In this document: piece by piece, positions 10,408-23,040 of the stretch
Layout of the letters: each line of letters opens with the position of its first letter
How positions within the stretch are numbered: the first letter of the stretch is position 1
Assembly: GCA_037176725.1 (NCBI GenBank)
Contig: JAZBRS010000020.1
Span: 97,048,501 to 97,112,500 of the forward strand
DNA: 64,000 nt
Direction: 5' to 3'
Source: Posidonia oceanica
Lineage: Eukaryota > Streptophyta > Magnoliopsida > Alismatales > Posidoniaceae
Notes under the pieces: generated by a model
Database searches by the model: none
What the model was told of the DNA's origin: nothing
The model's input: the letters and a program-made list of their open reading frames with translations, nothing else
Program-made: the position numbers and the translations under genes

Positions 10408-12821
10408 TGTGGATGTGGATTTGGGGGTATAGAGGAACTTGACAGCGCCTCCACGTACGTCGTTAACTCGTTGTGATCACCACTTGTCAGTTTGCTGTGC
10501 CGGTTGACAAGACGCCTGGGGGAGATGTGGATGATGTGGGTCGTCGGTTCACTGGATCAACAACAGGATGTCGTCTAGCGGCGTCCTCGTTCTATTTGAG
10601 TGTATTCCTTTCCTTCAAAACAAATAACAGAGATCTAGGTAAGTCCGGGTGTAGTAAGCAGATCAGATAAACAAGAAATAATGTAAATAAATGCAACTAA
10701 TACTAACCGGGGGTGGTTCCCCACATGCATATGCTATGGATTCTATCTAAGGAATACAATAATGAAAATAAAATAGATTGGAAGAAATACTCCATTCACC
10801 CTCGTGCTCTTATGGCGTAGAGTGAGGAAGTGGAGGCACGGACGGAGCACTGGCTAGGCTGATCTCTAGGATCGGATCTCTGGGATCTAAAGCTAATAAT
10901 CTAAGGTTGGTGGTCTCGAGGATCTAGGGTTTCTCAAAATATTTTGACAAAGTGGAGGCTAGGGCTCTCTCAGAATCTCTCTCTCTTAATCTAGAAAATG
11001 GCTCCTAACACTCAGAAATATCACTAGGAACTCCTAACCCTAAAAAGTGCCTCCCCTTGAATAGTAGCTCTCGGGGTCTTTTTATAGAGGCGTGGGGCTC
11101 GAATGGATAATATCTAGAAATTTTCTAGAGAAAAATTAGATATTTTATCAAGTCGCTTGTAGGACCAGCGACAAGCACAAATATCTCATATTAATGATGT
11201 GGAAATGACGTGGAAGTCTACAGATCGAAAAACAGAATGTGCCACGTCAGTAAGTCGCAGCTTGAGATGGTACCGAGCTGACGTGGCAATGACGTGTAGG
11301 GTCCGATTAAAAGGTAACAGAGAAGACCACGTCATCAAGTCGCCGCTATATATGGCGCCTGGAAGAGATATTCTATTTTCTCGGTGCAGAAAATCATTAA
11401 AAAAATAATAAAATAATGATTTAAAGCTATTCGCCTGTGGGAGTGGCAACTAGCTCTAAAACTCAAATTATTTAGTATTTAAATCACAAACTAATTTTGT
11501 TACAAACCTAGTAACCGTCTAAGACTTATTCTCCATTTTTGAAATTTTCCCGCAACGAAAATATATTTAGAAGATATTTTAAATTTAAACACAAGCTTAC
11601 TAATCAAGTGAACTAAATTTAAAAATAATATCTTCTATAATTTCGTGGGAGAAGCTAATTAGTTTTGCAAAAACTTTTGACTCAGTCTAGATTCGTAACC
11701 ACTTGAACATTCTAGATTTATCTTTATTTTTAAATATTGTTTTGAATTAAGTATAGTTATAGCATTTAAAAATGTTATAACTAACTTAAAACCACGTTTT
11801 TTAATCAAAATAAAGATATATTATTTTAAAGCACGTCATCCATTTTTCTGGAATTTTCTAGAATTTTCCTCAATTAATTGCCATTTTTAAAGGTTTATAT
11901 GATATATCATATATTTAAGTGTTATGAAAATCATAGAAATATTAATTATTATGGGAAAAATTATTAAAACACTTTAAAAAATCCCATATATTATATTGAA
12001 GCCCATGATGACAAAAAATCACTAGAGAGATCTTAAAAGTATTGAGAAAATGTTTACTGAAGCTAGTTGCTAGTCTGAGTGGCAACTAGCTGAGTTGCCT
12101 ATCCAAAAGGCAACTAGCTAGTCGCCGTTGTGAGTGGCAACTAGCTTAGTCGTCGCTGTTACCGGCAACTAGTGTGTTTTTTGCATTTTTTCCCTAGTTT
12201 CTTCAATATTCACACATTAGTCCAAATCTTGGTGCCACTATAACAGGTTGCAACTGTATTTTTGCAATTTTACCCCTATCTTTTCAATATTTGCACAATA
12301 GTCCAAGGTTGGTGCCACTCTAACAGGCTACTACTGGATATTTGCAGTTTTACCCCTGTCTTTTATGTTAATTCATAGAAACATGTTAAAAGCCTGGAAA
12401 ACGTCAAAAATTCCATGAAATCATAAAAACATATTCTTTAACATTAAGATACTCAAATCTGCCACTGATTTGAGTGAAATGAGAGCATTAACTCAACCAC
12501 AGCTAATAAACTCTTATCAAATAAGGTTAAAGGGACTCAAACTTGCCACTAATTTGAGGAAAATAAGAGTGTCAGCTTTGCCACAGCTAACAAACTTAAA
12601 TTGAGAAAAAATGTTCAAGGTACTCAAACTTGCCACTGGTTTGAGTATGTCAGCTTTGCCACAGCCAACGACCTTTAACCAAGTAAAATCAGGTGATGTT
12701 TTTAGTTAAATCTTGGAAAATCTAGAAAATGTGTTATAGGTCCTTAGTTATGTGATTTAGGGCGCCTCAGAGGTTCCTATCCTTAATGAATTCTGGGAAA
12801 TGCAAAAATGGGATATCTACA
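10408..12821 (-). mobile_element. Solo LTR of the host element's own family, with near-perfect TSD
   Basis: Starts TGTGGATGTGG and ends GATATCTACA on the plus strand (on the minus strand it begins TGTAGATATC). It is flanked by GTGCT (10403-10407) and GTGCC (12822-12826), a 5-bp target-site duplication with one mismatch. The same sequence occurs at 14700-16593 as the 5' LTR of the Ty3 element. This copy is about 520 bp longer. Near 12440-12680 it holds three degenerate tandem units (a CTTGCCACT / GCCACAGC pattern). It interrupts the gag frame, which resumes on the other side. Confidence 0.85.
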
Positions 12822-13250
12822 GTGCCGTGTCAGGAATTGGTAGATCTCGTTAGTAGTTTCCTCAGACAGATAGAAAGCAGTCGATGTAGGTGGCACTACA
12901 TGGGAGGTTACCCCGGGAAGCATGTGTTCAAACGGGGTACTCCATGATTGCAGGCGGCTTGTTTCTCTTTCCCCTCCTATTTCCTCTTCATAAGATAGAC
13001 TCTTACTGTAATTTGGTGAAGAGAAGACGGGAGTGGGGCCCCCAGAGGAGTAGTCAAATGGGATGGAGGCATGAGAGAACTTGCGACGACCCATCTGTTG
13101 TGAGAAGTTGGGGGTTCCTGGTTCTTCCGTGTGCTAGACTAGAGTTCTAAACAGGAATTCGCTTTGGCCCATTGAGTTGCTCGCTTGTGCCGCGGAAGTT
13201 GAGGCGGAGGACAGGTTGATGCACTCTTGACAGTACTGATTGGTCTCCAT
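12822..13250 (-). pseudogene. N-terminal gag exon-like block of the Ty3 element
   Basis: ATG at 13250-13248 starts a frame beginning METNQYCQECINL. One in-frame TAG (13136-13134) follows, then open sequence to the solo LTR boundary at 12822. With the solo LTR and the 5198-10359 element removed, each with one TSD copy, the same frame leads through 10407-10360 and 5197 into the gag at 5136. It was therefore the original N-terminus of that gag. No known domain is visible in it. Confidence 0.8.
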
Positions 13251-14699
13251 GGTAGGACTATTACAAGTGCTATTACAAATGTTTGGAAAAGGAAATTACA
13301 GACTCTAAAAAACAACTTACACAAGGTTCCTAAAAAAGAAAATTACAGACTCGATTGAATGAAATAAAATAGAAAGTAAATCACTGCTCAGCAACTGTTC
13401 TGACGTCTCTGCAATCTGTGTTACTAGTTACGGCCAAACCACCCTGCAAACAAGTCATACTGGTGTGTTCTGGCGTGGGTCGTCTTTCAGAGCGGTGATA
13501 GCACACGTCGTCGATTTAATAGGTGACGGAACAAGTCTCCGATCAGACAGGCGACGGAAGCCGCTGTCCTTTCGGCAACCAGAATCTGTCCGTGACAGAC
13601 CACGAATCAAACAAGGCTAATTAAGCAAACATGTTTCAGATAGAACGCGAGTTTTACTTGTTTAAGTAGTTAATTAATTGCTTGATTAACCTGTGTGCTC
13701 TCAGTAATTAGGTTCCTAGGCTGGGGATAAGGACAACTTTGTGGGATCTAAGGGTCACTCAATGGGATCTTTGACACTTCGGTACCTCCCTTTGACCTTC
13801 GTTAGGGTCCACCAAGAGGACCTAGGCGGCAGGTTTGTCTCTCTTTAAAGGGGCCTGCAACCTAGGATTCTGTCCTTAGGCTCGTATCCTAATAAACCAC
13901 AAAGCAGTAAACAAACACGAAATACTAGAGTATCAAGTATCTACCAAAGATTATTATTGACTCAGGGAGAAGAAGGAGTCAATAATAAAACCTTAGGACA
14001 CCTTGAGTTCTCAATCTAACTATTATGATCAAACATAGAGCATGGGAGAGCGACTTACACTGGCCCGGTTCACTTGGTTTGATCATTCTAGTTAGAGAAA
14101 GATTCTCTCAATGAACTTTAACTCTAATATCAGAAAAATAGTTTCCACCCTAGTGGTGGACACAAACAGACCTAGAAACCGTTAAAAAAACTAAAGTACA
14201 ATGAACAGGAATGATTTTTGATTGATTTTATGAGATTGCAGATCTAAAACATGACGTAAACTACGAAAAAACTACTGATTTGCAGTGGGGAATCGTATCC
14301 GATTCCAGTCGCCTGTGAGAAAGGCGCCTATATCAGTCGCCCTAGAGAGGTGCGACTAGGGAAGGTGCCGCTTAAACAAGCGGCTGGGTACGGAAGTTTT
14401 CTGACCTCAGTAAAACCAACCTAGTCGTCGAAGCTATGGACGCCGAAGTGAGTCGTTGCCTCAAAGTGCTAACGAGACTCAGCGCCTTAAGCGGAAAACG
14501 ACTAGATGCAAGGTTTTACTAACGTTAGAAATAAAAAAACCCAATAAAGGATTTGGTTGTCGCGTAAACCTATGCGCTCGACTCCCAAACCGAAAACTAC
14601 ACCTAGATCTAGGAAAATAAACAAAGGAAAGAAGGAAAGAGTATGCTCACGTAGCACGGAGGGCTGGCTCAAGCCGGTCCCACCGTGATCGCTACTTTC
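13251..14699 (-). other. Leader region between 5' LTR and gag of the Ty3 element
   Basis: No long open frame. On the minus strand the bases after the LTR read GAAAGTAGCGATCACGGTGG. No unambiguous TGG-type primer-binding site directly abuts the LTR, so the site is either diverged or displaced. Confidence 0.55.
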
Positions 14700-16593
14700 T
14701 GTGGATGTGGATTTGGGGTGTTGAATGAAGATGACAGCGCCTCCATGTACGTCGTCAACTTGTTGTGATCGCCATTTGTCGATTTACTTGTGCTGGCTGA
14801 CAAGGTCCCTACGGGAGATGGAGATGGGTGTGGGTCGTCGGCTCACTGGATCAACGGCAGGATGTCGTCCAACAGCATCCTCGTGCTAGAGAGCATGTGC
14901 TTTTCCTTCAAAATAAACAAAATAGATCTAGGTAAGTCCGAGTGTAGTAAACAGATCAGATAAACAAGAAATAACATAAATAAATGAATCTAATACTAAC
15001 CAGGGGTGGTTCCCCGCATACATATGCTATGGGTCCTAATTAAGGAATGCAAAATGAAATAAAATAGATTGGAAGAATATACTCTCTTCACCCTTGTGCT
15101 CTATAGCGTGGAGTGAGGAAGTGGAGGCACGGACAGAGCTCTGGTCGAAGAAGATCTCAGGATCAAAGGTTTCTCTTAGAGTTTTGACAAAGTGGAGGCT
15201 AGGAATCTCTCTCTCTCTCTCTCTATCTAGAAAATAGCTCCTAATACTCAGAAAAATATCTTAACTCTTGAAAGTGCCTCCCCTTGAGTTGTAGCTCTCG
15301 AGGTCCTTTTATAGAGTCATGGGGCTCGAGTAGATAGGATCTAAGAAGTTTCTAAAGACGAATTTAAAATTAAAATAGATATTTTTGCAAGTCACAGCAA
15401 GGACAAGCGACAGGCCGAAATATCCCATTTTAATGACGTAGAAATGATGTGGAAGTCCACTGCTCAGCCAACAGAATTGTCCACATCAACTAGTCGCCGC
15501 TTAAAGTGGCACCTAACTGCAGATATCTTAGCGCAACAAAGTCGTGCTAGATAGCGCAACTGATAACAGCAAATTCCACGTCAGCTAGTCGCCGGTGCAT
15601 GTGGCGCCTAGATACAAAGATCTTTATTTTTCAAAAATAAAATCTTAACTAATTAGTTACAACTCTAGGGGTCTTATCCTTTGACCTGGTCCAAGCTCGT
15701 AACTGTTGGAACAACCTAGATTTTTATCTTTGATTTTAAATTTAGTTTTTTGAATTAAGGATATATGATATACACATTTAAAACGAGATAATTAATTCAA
15801 AATATTATCTTAAGCCAAATAAAGATCATCATCCATTTTCCTAGGACTTTTCCTAAGTAAATGATATGATATATGCTATATCATATATTTATGTTCATAG
15901 AAAAATCGTAGAAATAACATTAATTATGGAAAAATTGTTGTAATACATTATATAAATCCCATATATCATAGAAATGCCCAGGATGATAAAAAAATTGTCG
16001 AGAGAGAGAGGTAGGCTAGTTGTCGACTGTCTTCACGGTGACAACTCTAGTCGCCTTTAGGAATGGCGACTAGCATTGTTGCCTTATGATGTAGCAACAG
16101 GACTGTCTTTTTGTGTTTTCAACCCTGTCTTTTATATTAATTCAGAGAAACATGCTAAATACCCGGAAAAACTTCAGAAGTTCCATGAAATCATAAAAAC
16201 ATCTTCATTAATATTAACAAACTCAAATCTGCCACTAATTTGAGTGAAATGAGAGTATTAACTCTGCCACAGCTAATAAATTCTCACTAAATAAGGTTAA
16301 AGGGACTCAAACTTACCATTAGTTTGAGGGGAATAAGAGTGTTAGCCTTGCCATAGCCAATAGATTTATACTGAGAAAAAAATGTTCAAGATACCCAAGC
16401 TTGCCACTAGATTGAGTGAGTCAATTCTGCCACAGCCAACGACCTTGAATCAAGTAAAATCAGGTGATGTTTTTAAGTTAATCATTAAAAAAACTGAAAA
16501 ATGTGTTATTGGTCATTAGTCTTGTGATTTAGGGCGTTTCAAAGGTTCCTATCCTTAATGAACTCTGGAAAATGAGAAAATGAGATATCTACA
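14700..16593 (-). repeat. 5' LTR of the Ty3/gypsy element
   Basis: Shares start, end and most of its length with the solo LTR at 10408-12821, including the tandem units with GCCACAGC (16225-16445) and the AGTCGCC-rich part. It is 1894 bp, shorter by internal deletions. The two outer flanks (CTTTC before 14700 and GATAG after 16593) do not match, as expected for an LTR of a longer element rather than a solo LTR. Confidence 0.8.
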
Positions 16594-17639
16594 GATAGTT
16601 GTAGAGTAGTTTTCCAACTAATAACTAAACTACCTCCTACGAAAGCATAATTAACCATTAATCTCCTCCCATCTAAACATGTAACATAATCTGAATCTAA
16701 ATGACCTACAACCAAGCAATTTGTATAACTTCAATAGATGAGAGCAACATCAATTGTTGCTCTCATTTATCAATATTTGCACTACACTGTCTGTCAGTGT
16801 TCTTCACCCAAGTTGGCTTATATACCTGCAAACAACATTGATGGCAAGTGCAATATCAGGACTGACGCACACCATTACATATATCAAACTTCCAAGTACA
16901 AAAGCATATGACATGAGAATGTGTTTCTGTGTAAGGCATAGAAATAGAGGATACAAGACATCACAATCATTTGATTATTATCATCAACGTGATAAAAAGT
17001 TTCGTTTGCTTGGATTTTGTCAATCACCATCAAGAGTGTGTATTCCAATCTTTCTGTAAAAAGGTTCGAGCCACGAAATTGGTTAGATTAAAGTTGGTAT
17101 TCGTTTAAGTTTCGTGTGTTGGTTTTGAGCAGATCTTCGAGTAGTCCAACTTAGTTTTACGTCTTGATTTTAAAAATATAATAAAGAGATAGACAAAGGT
17201 TTTTTGGATCCTTCATCGTTGATATTAAATGATTATAATGAGATAAGCTGAAGTACAAAACATAACACAAGTTTTGAGCCTTCTTGATCATACATGCATG
17301 AAACATGCTTACAGACATATATTTAGGATCTTTCATTGCTATATAAAAAGATCTTTATTAAGAGATAAGCCGAAGTCCTTTAAAACCAAACATACAAAAG
17401 CTTTAAGGCTCATGTGCGAAGTATTCTTACCCTATAATACTGAAACAAAATTAGACTTTATGACTCTGACTCTCTAATGCACTGTGAGATTGTGCAAGAC
17501 CTCCATCTTTAGTTTCACTTGAACATCCATCTCATCAAATCATCGAGTTTCAAATATAGCTTGTCAGTCATTTCCCCTATATACTGGAAATAAAGCCTCC
17601 TTCATGATTTCTTCCATAACAAGGTGAGATAAAATGCCT
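16594..17639. other. 3' flank of the left receptor-like protein pseudogene
   Basis: Non-coding sequence matching 40147-41190 in inverse orientation. Short open frames here (for example 16754-17059) have no recognisable domain. A near-palindrome around 16737-16768 (GAGAGCAACA...TGTTGCTCTC) could form a hairpin. Confidence 0.6.
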
Positions 17640-18990
17640 AGAAACCAATAACGAAGCCTAGTATCATGCCAAGATAAAACCATAACATCTCATGCTCACC
17701 TTCGATGTCCGCCGTAAGCTTCTTCATAGTTGTTGGACCTCATTCGATTTCACAGTTGCGTAAAGGATGCCCACATAAATAAGGATTGCCTATGAATATT
17801 GTTACATCTGTGGTAAACGTCAAAAAGTTGGTTTTCTGTTAGAATCCTCCCTGAGAAGTATTTACATGGCAGGTTTAGATGACCCAGAGAAGTTAAGTTG
17901 ACCGACAAGTCCAGACATTCCAGTGCTTGTAATCCACTAATGGTTTCTGGGATTCTACCTATCAGATTGTTCCCATATAAGTTCAAATTCATCAATCCAA
18001 AAAGGTTTCCGAATTCCTTGGGAATCTCTCCAAACAGTATGTTCCTTGAGACGTCTATGCTTGTGATTGTTTCAGGTATTGCATCATATGTCAACATTTC
18101 TCCTTCATTGAACATTGAAATCCTCTCCTTATATTTATCTTGTTTACTCCCAACTATATCGTAAAACATATAGATGCCCATGTAGTATAGTGTATCCTGT
18201 GTATTAATTGTTTGGATGGTAGTCAGGTTTCTAATATTTTGTGGTATTCGGCCAGACAAATTGTTGTTTGCAAGATCTAAGACTTGAAGTTTGGTGAGAT
18301 TGCATAAGTTATGTGGAATATTTTCAAAAAACATGTTTGATTGTAGACGGAGGATTGTCAATATTAGCATACTTTCTGCAATCCATGAAGGTATATTTCC
18401 AATAAGCTTGTTCTCACCGAGATCAAGATATTCAATTTCAGTACATTTCCTTAAGGAAATGGGAAGAGTTCCATGTATGTTATTGCTGTTTAAATGCAAT
18501 GACTGAAGAAGAGATCCAGTTGTATTCATCGATGGAAAACTACTACTTAGATTGTTGTCTCTCAAATTCAAGACAAACAAAAATTTTGGTAGGCATCTAG
18601 GGATCTTCTCAGAAATTATTCCTCGAGAGGTCTAGGAAAAATAGTTGAGATGTGCATAGTGAAGAAGGTATATTGCCACTTAAATTATTCCTAGTAAGAG
18701 ATATAGTTCTTATAGCAGTCATCATCTTGAAGATGATGAGCACACAAGTCTTAGAAAATTAAAGAGTGTCATATTAGTGAGAGATAATTCAACAGAGCTT
18801 GTAGCGATGATATGAGCTTCCTAGACCAGATAACTCTGTGTGTGATTTCCCATATAAAAATGCATACAAAATTTGAAGAAAAAAACTATGAAAAAAAAAG
18901 AAGATAATACAACTTCCAGTCTCCAATCAAATAAAATTTCAAAATGTGTGTATGTGTGCTAGAAGATGTGTGGAACAAATTTGTTTATTT

Positions 18991-19439
18991 TTTGGCATGT
19001 GCATTCAATGTAAGGGAAATTGCAATGATCAAGACTTTTAAGACTTTACGATTAGTGACTTCTAGAGAACGTGTGGGATTATCTCTTCTCTTGAAGACAT
19101 CTTTGTTTTTTCTTCAAAGTTTATAGGCAAAGTGAGAGCTGATATGGCGAGATCAAGTCTTAAATAGACTAATTTCAGACCCCAATAATTCTCGAAAACA
19201 CTAACTTAAGACTAATTAGGGTTTAGGGCCTAAGATTGTATTTGGTAATGCTAATGGACAAAATAATTATGGAAATAAGTTAGCTATTTTGATAATCAAA
19301 TTATTGGTAGTTTATTCTTTTTGCTCTACAATCCTGTTTGGTTGCACTTATTGAGAAATGATTATGGTGTAGGCAAATGTCTATTTTACCCTTATTATAT
19401 AAAAGCAAAAAGAAAACTTCTCCTTCTTAATTTGCCAGA
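18991..19439. other. Unassigned stretch between the tandem RLP units
   Basis: AT-rich, with no gene recognised. The CTAAGATTGTATTTGG and CAATCCTGTTTGGTTG segments are in the style of MITE ends, but I could not define a pair of termini. Confidence 0.3.
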
Positions 19440-19735
19440 CAACCTCTCCTTCCTAGGGTCTTCTTCTCCTCCATCCTCCCTGCCCCTCTTCTCCTCCTCT
19501 GCCTCCTAGACGAGTGGGCTCTCCTCTTTCACCAGCAAGTAGCTCCTTTGCCTCCGACTACCCCTGCCACCTCTGCTTCCCTCTGCCTCCACTACCTCTG
19601 TCACGCTTCCCTTTGCCTCCACTACCCCTGCTGCCTTTGTTACCTCCACCTACAACCTCCGATGTCTCTACCTCTACTACCCCCACCACGTCCAATACCT
19701 GCACCGCCTTCGCCTCCACTATATGGAAAACTACC
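19440..19735 (+). repeat. Pyrimidine-rich low-complexity tract
   Basis: Cytosine/thymine-rich repeats of CCTCCACTACC and CTCTGCCTCC type at the edge of an RLP repeat block. The right arm has a shorter related tract at 33405-33510 on the opposite strand. Open frames here are compositional. Confidence 0.7.
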
Positions 19736-20243
19736 ACTTAAATAGTTGTATCCCAAATTCAAGATAAGCACAAAATTTGGCAGGCATCTAGGGATCTCCC
19801 CAGAGAAATGATTCCTCAACAGGTCTAGGAAAAGTAGTTGATATGCACATAGTGAAGAAGGTATATTGTCACACAAAGTATTCCTAGAAAGAGATATAGT
19901 ATCTATAGCAGTCATCATCTTGAAGATGGCAGATAAGCACACAAGTCCTAGAAAATTAAAGGGTGTCATATATATTAGTGAGAGATAATTCAACAAAGCT
20001 TATAGCGATGGTATGAGCTTCCTAGTGGAGACCATCTCCGTATATGATCTCACATATAAAAACACATTCAAAATTTCAAGAAAAAAAATTGAAAAAAAAA
20101 GGACATAATAAAACTTCCATTCTCCGATCAAATAAAATTTCAAGATGTATGCATGTGTCCTAGAAACGAACCCAATGGAAAATTACAAATCAAGTGTACA
20201 CGTACCTTTCAATACGTTGTTGTCAAATAGTAAAGTTTGAAGG

Positions 20244-23040
20244 TGTAACGACCCATCCAGTCGCTACCTTTCAATCTAATCAGGTTTTTTTTTTTATCTT
20301 CTATTAGCATTTATGAACTATAAAGTTAAATTCTCACAATGCAATAATGCAACAATAAATAAAACTAACTTATTTACCTAGAAACCCTAATGTGTGGCAA
20401 CATGACTCCTCCTATGTGCACTAGCAAACGAACAACACATATCCTACACCTGCGGAACACTAAGCAAAAGCACACGTGAGTGACCATACAAAATGGTCAC
20501 CCAACACACACCCCAAACCAACCAAACAAAGGGCCTCAATGGCCAAACAACAACGCCTCATAGATGCACAGCAATCAAAACAATACTAAGACACCGCTCA
20601 GTGAAACACACGGTCCATCCTGAACCAAAAGCCAATGAGCTATCGCTCGGCAAACAAGGTCTGCTCTATACCAGAGCCTGAGTCCCTGAATCAGGACAAG
20701 CAACACAGTAGTGCCTCACTAGCGCAGGCCCTACGCCACATCGGCGAGGCCACAACCACAATCAAACAACACTGGTCACAAGCAGCCGTCAAAACGTACT
20801 ACACTGCCACGGACAGGGCACACCTATCCGTCCCGAAGTCCAACCACCTCGATAAAACTCCCCTGTGTCGTGTCACCTGGGCTCGAGCAACCAACACTGG
20901 CCTCAAGCAGTAGTCAGGGACTCAGTCCCGCACTCACTACACTGCCACGGACAACCACCCTATGGAGGAGTCTGCCCGTCACGGCATCCTCTCACCAAAA
21001 GGACCCTCAAAAGGCTAACCCCACCTGGGAAAGCCGCTCACCCTACTTGGGCAAGCTATCCCTCTGAGGACAAACCACAGGGTACGCTCTATCGGCGTCC
21101 AAAACTCAGTGCTCCGAACCACTAGAGGCTCCTCACCCCTAGGCTCAGCCAACACTCACAAGTTTCGGTACCCGTAACAACTAAGGTATCACGCTTAGCT
21201 ACACAGGAGTATCATACCTCCCGTGTCCGCTGCCACAATACCACTAGGTACGGCCGGCACCTCGACCCCACAGACCTCACCCCAGTGACGTGTCCGACAC
21301 ACCATAGAGTGTAGTTGCATTCCCGAAGAATGCAGTCACACCCATGGGTCCAGGCTACACTCACCTCAGAGTCTTGGCCCACAACAAATATTCGGACCTT
21401 ACCTTGGCAAACAGCTCATGACCCTAGGGGTATCAGTCGTCCCTACAAGGCCGGCCAGTGCCTAAGTCTCGGTCCACAACCAAAGCCACAATGAAAACAT
21501 TTCTAAAAGCATTTGCAAAACTAATGCATTTTCTTTTCAAAACATCCTTTGGAAAACCATTCGAAATCATTTAAATATAATTTGAAAACTTTATCCATCT
21601 TCCTTTTAAAATTCCTTTGAAAGCCATTAAACATCATATATCAAAATACCACAAAACACTGCGCCAAACATTGCACGGAACACCGCACCCAAGGCAGAAC
21701 AACGGTCTTGAAGTCCCATTTGACTTACAAGACTGGACACCAATCCAACACTGAGTCACATCTTATCCTAGGGTTAATTATCAACCTTAAATAAAGTCCA
21801 ACTAAACCATTTAACGGCGAACTTAGCATTTCTAAGTTCTATAAGCTTTTATACTAATCATAACGTCCAGGGAATCTTGCTAATTCATTTTAGATATTCC
21901 CTATATCATTCAAATGATTATTCTAATCATTATTGTGTCATAATTACCTACAAGGGCAAACTAGTAATTTACTATATTAAATTACCCCAAAACCTAACCC
22001 AAACCACCCAAGGAAAAGGGTCAGGGTCTGGTTCGGCAGACCGAACCAGATCGGTCGACCGGACCAGAGACGAGACACCCCAACAAACACTTGATTTGGC
22101 AGACTGAAAACGTTCAGTCGACCGAATCAGGGTCCTGCCTCTCTTTCTCCCGAGGACCAGATCGGCACACTGAATAAATTCGGTACGCCGAATTCTGGGA
22201 TTCAGGGGAAACCCAAGAGCCAGATTGGCATACCGAAACATTTCGGTATGCTGAACCAGACGACTAGAAACCCCTCTTTCAGACGACCCAAAAATCGTCC
22301 CAAGTGGGAAATGGCCGCTAGTCCCTGCACAAACAACCAAAACACACAAACCACATACCCAAATGAAGATTTCGAGGCGATCTACGATTTGGGACAAGAA
22401 ATATAGGGATCTGTTAGACAGATCGCATGAAATCACCAAACAAAGCATGAGGGGCACTATTCAACCGTATCTCAACTACCGGCCATTAATATACATAAAT
22501 TCCCCATAAATGCCCAATAAATCCTCCTAAGCATACAACCACATCATTCACACTATCATGATCATATAATCACTTCCATAAATCAAAGAGGAAGCCTAAG
22601 GAGTGTGTACCTTTCACCGGTGTCGAGGGACAACGACGAGCGGCGAGCGGCGATGCGCATCCTCCTCCTCCTTGAGCTGCTCCACTGGATCTCCTCTTCC
22701 CTTGCCGGTGGCGACGGCGACGGCGACGATGGGCTCAGGCGGCTCTTCCATTGCTCCCATCTCTCTCTCTCGTCTCCACCCCCCTCTCTCTCATTCTCTT
22801 TCTGTCCCTCTCCCTCACTCTCTCCCGTTGACAAGAAAAGAAGGGAAGGAAGGAAAAGAAAGAAGAAGAAAATAAAGAGGAGAGAAAAAAAGGGAAGGAA
22901 TGGAAAAGAAAAAGTGGGAATTCAGTCGTGAGTACGGAGCTACAACCAAATCCAAACAGCGACGCCAGAACCACGTGCCAGTTCTAGAATTGTAGATTAA
23001 ATATCTAACTTAAAGGCCGCCTAAGATCTAGGTCTCTACA
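20244..23040 (+). mobile_element. Solo LTR, 2.8 kb, with perfect 5-bp TSD and a known empty site
   Basis: Starts TGTAACGACCC and ends GGTCTCTACA, flanked by GAAGG at 20239-20243 and 23041-23045. The right arm (around 32890 in reverse complement) has the uninterrupted sequence with a single GAAGG, which is direct evidence of insertion after duplication. It has no internal coding domain. The interior contains palindromic GGTCGACCGG-like and GGTACGCCGAAT/GGTATGC motifs (22030-22260). A low-complexity (TC)n/(GGCGAC)n part at 22610-22880 produces spurious open frames. Confidence 0.9.

Larger units (their letters stand above)
1..16593 (-). mobile_element. Ty3/gypsy (Tat-like) retrotransposon, 5' portion, with nested insertions
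   Basis: On the minus strand the order is 5' LTR (16593-14700), untranslated leader, gag (13250-12822, continuing at 10407-10360 and 5197-3595), an acidic spacer (3579-3382), a protease-like domain, a second protease with a G-patch, another spacer, and the start of reverse transcriptase running off position 1. The order and the linker sequences match plant Tat-type Ty3/gypsy polyproteins. The element entered the left arm of the inverted duplication: the sequence outside the LTR (GATAG at 16594) continues the duplicated sequence seen near 41180. Its 3' half and 3' LTR lie outside the window. Stops and frameshifts show it cannot encode its proteins. It was later invaded by a solo LTR (10408-12821) and an LTR element (5198-10359). 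Confidence 0.85.
18570..20180 (-). repeat. Partial tandem duplication inside the left RLP pseudogene
   Basis: About 420 bp occurs twice in the same orientation, at 18570-18990 and 19736-20180. Both contain GTATATTG(C/T)CAC, GCAGTCATCATCTTGAAGAT and the AATAAAATTTCAA segment. The right arm has only one copy (33480-32900), most like the 19736-20180 unit. The extra unit therefore arose on the left after the arms formed, or was lost from the right with the CACTA insertion. Confidence 0.75.

Noticed and set aside
20493..21125. Several plus-strand frames in 20.5-21.1 kb
   Set aside because: They lie within the solo LTR, overlap one another in different frames and have no domain.
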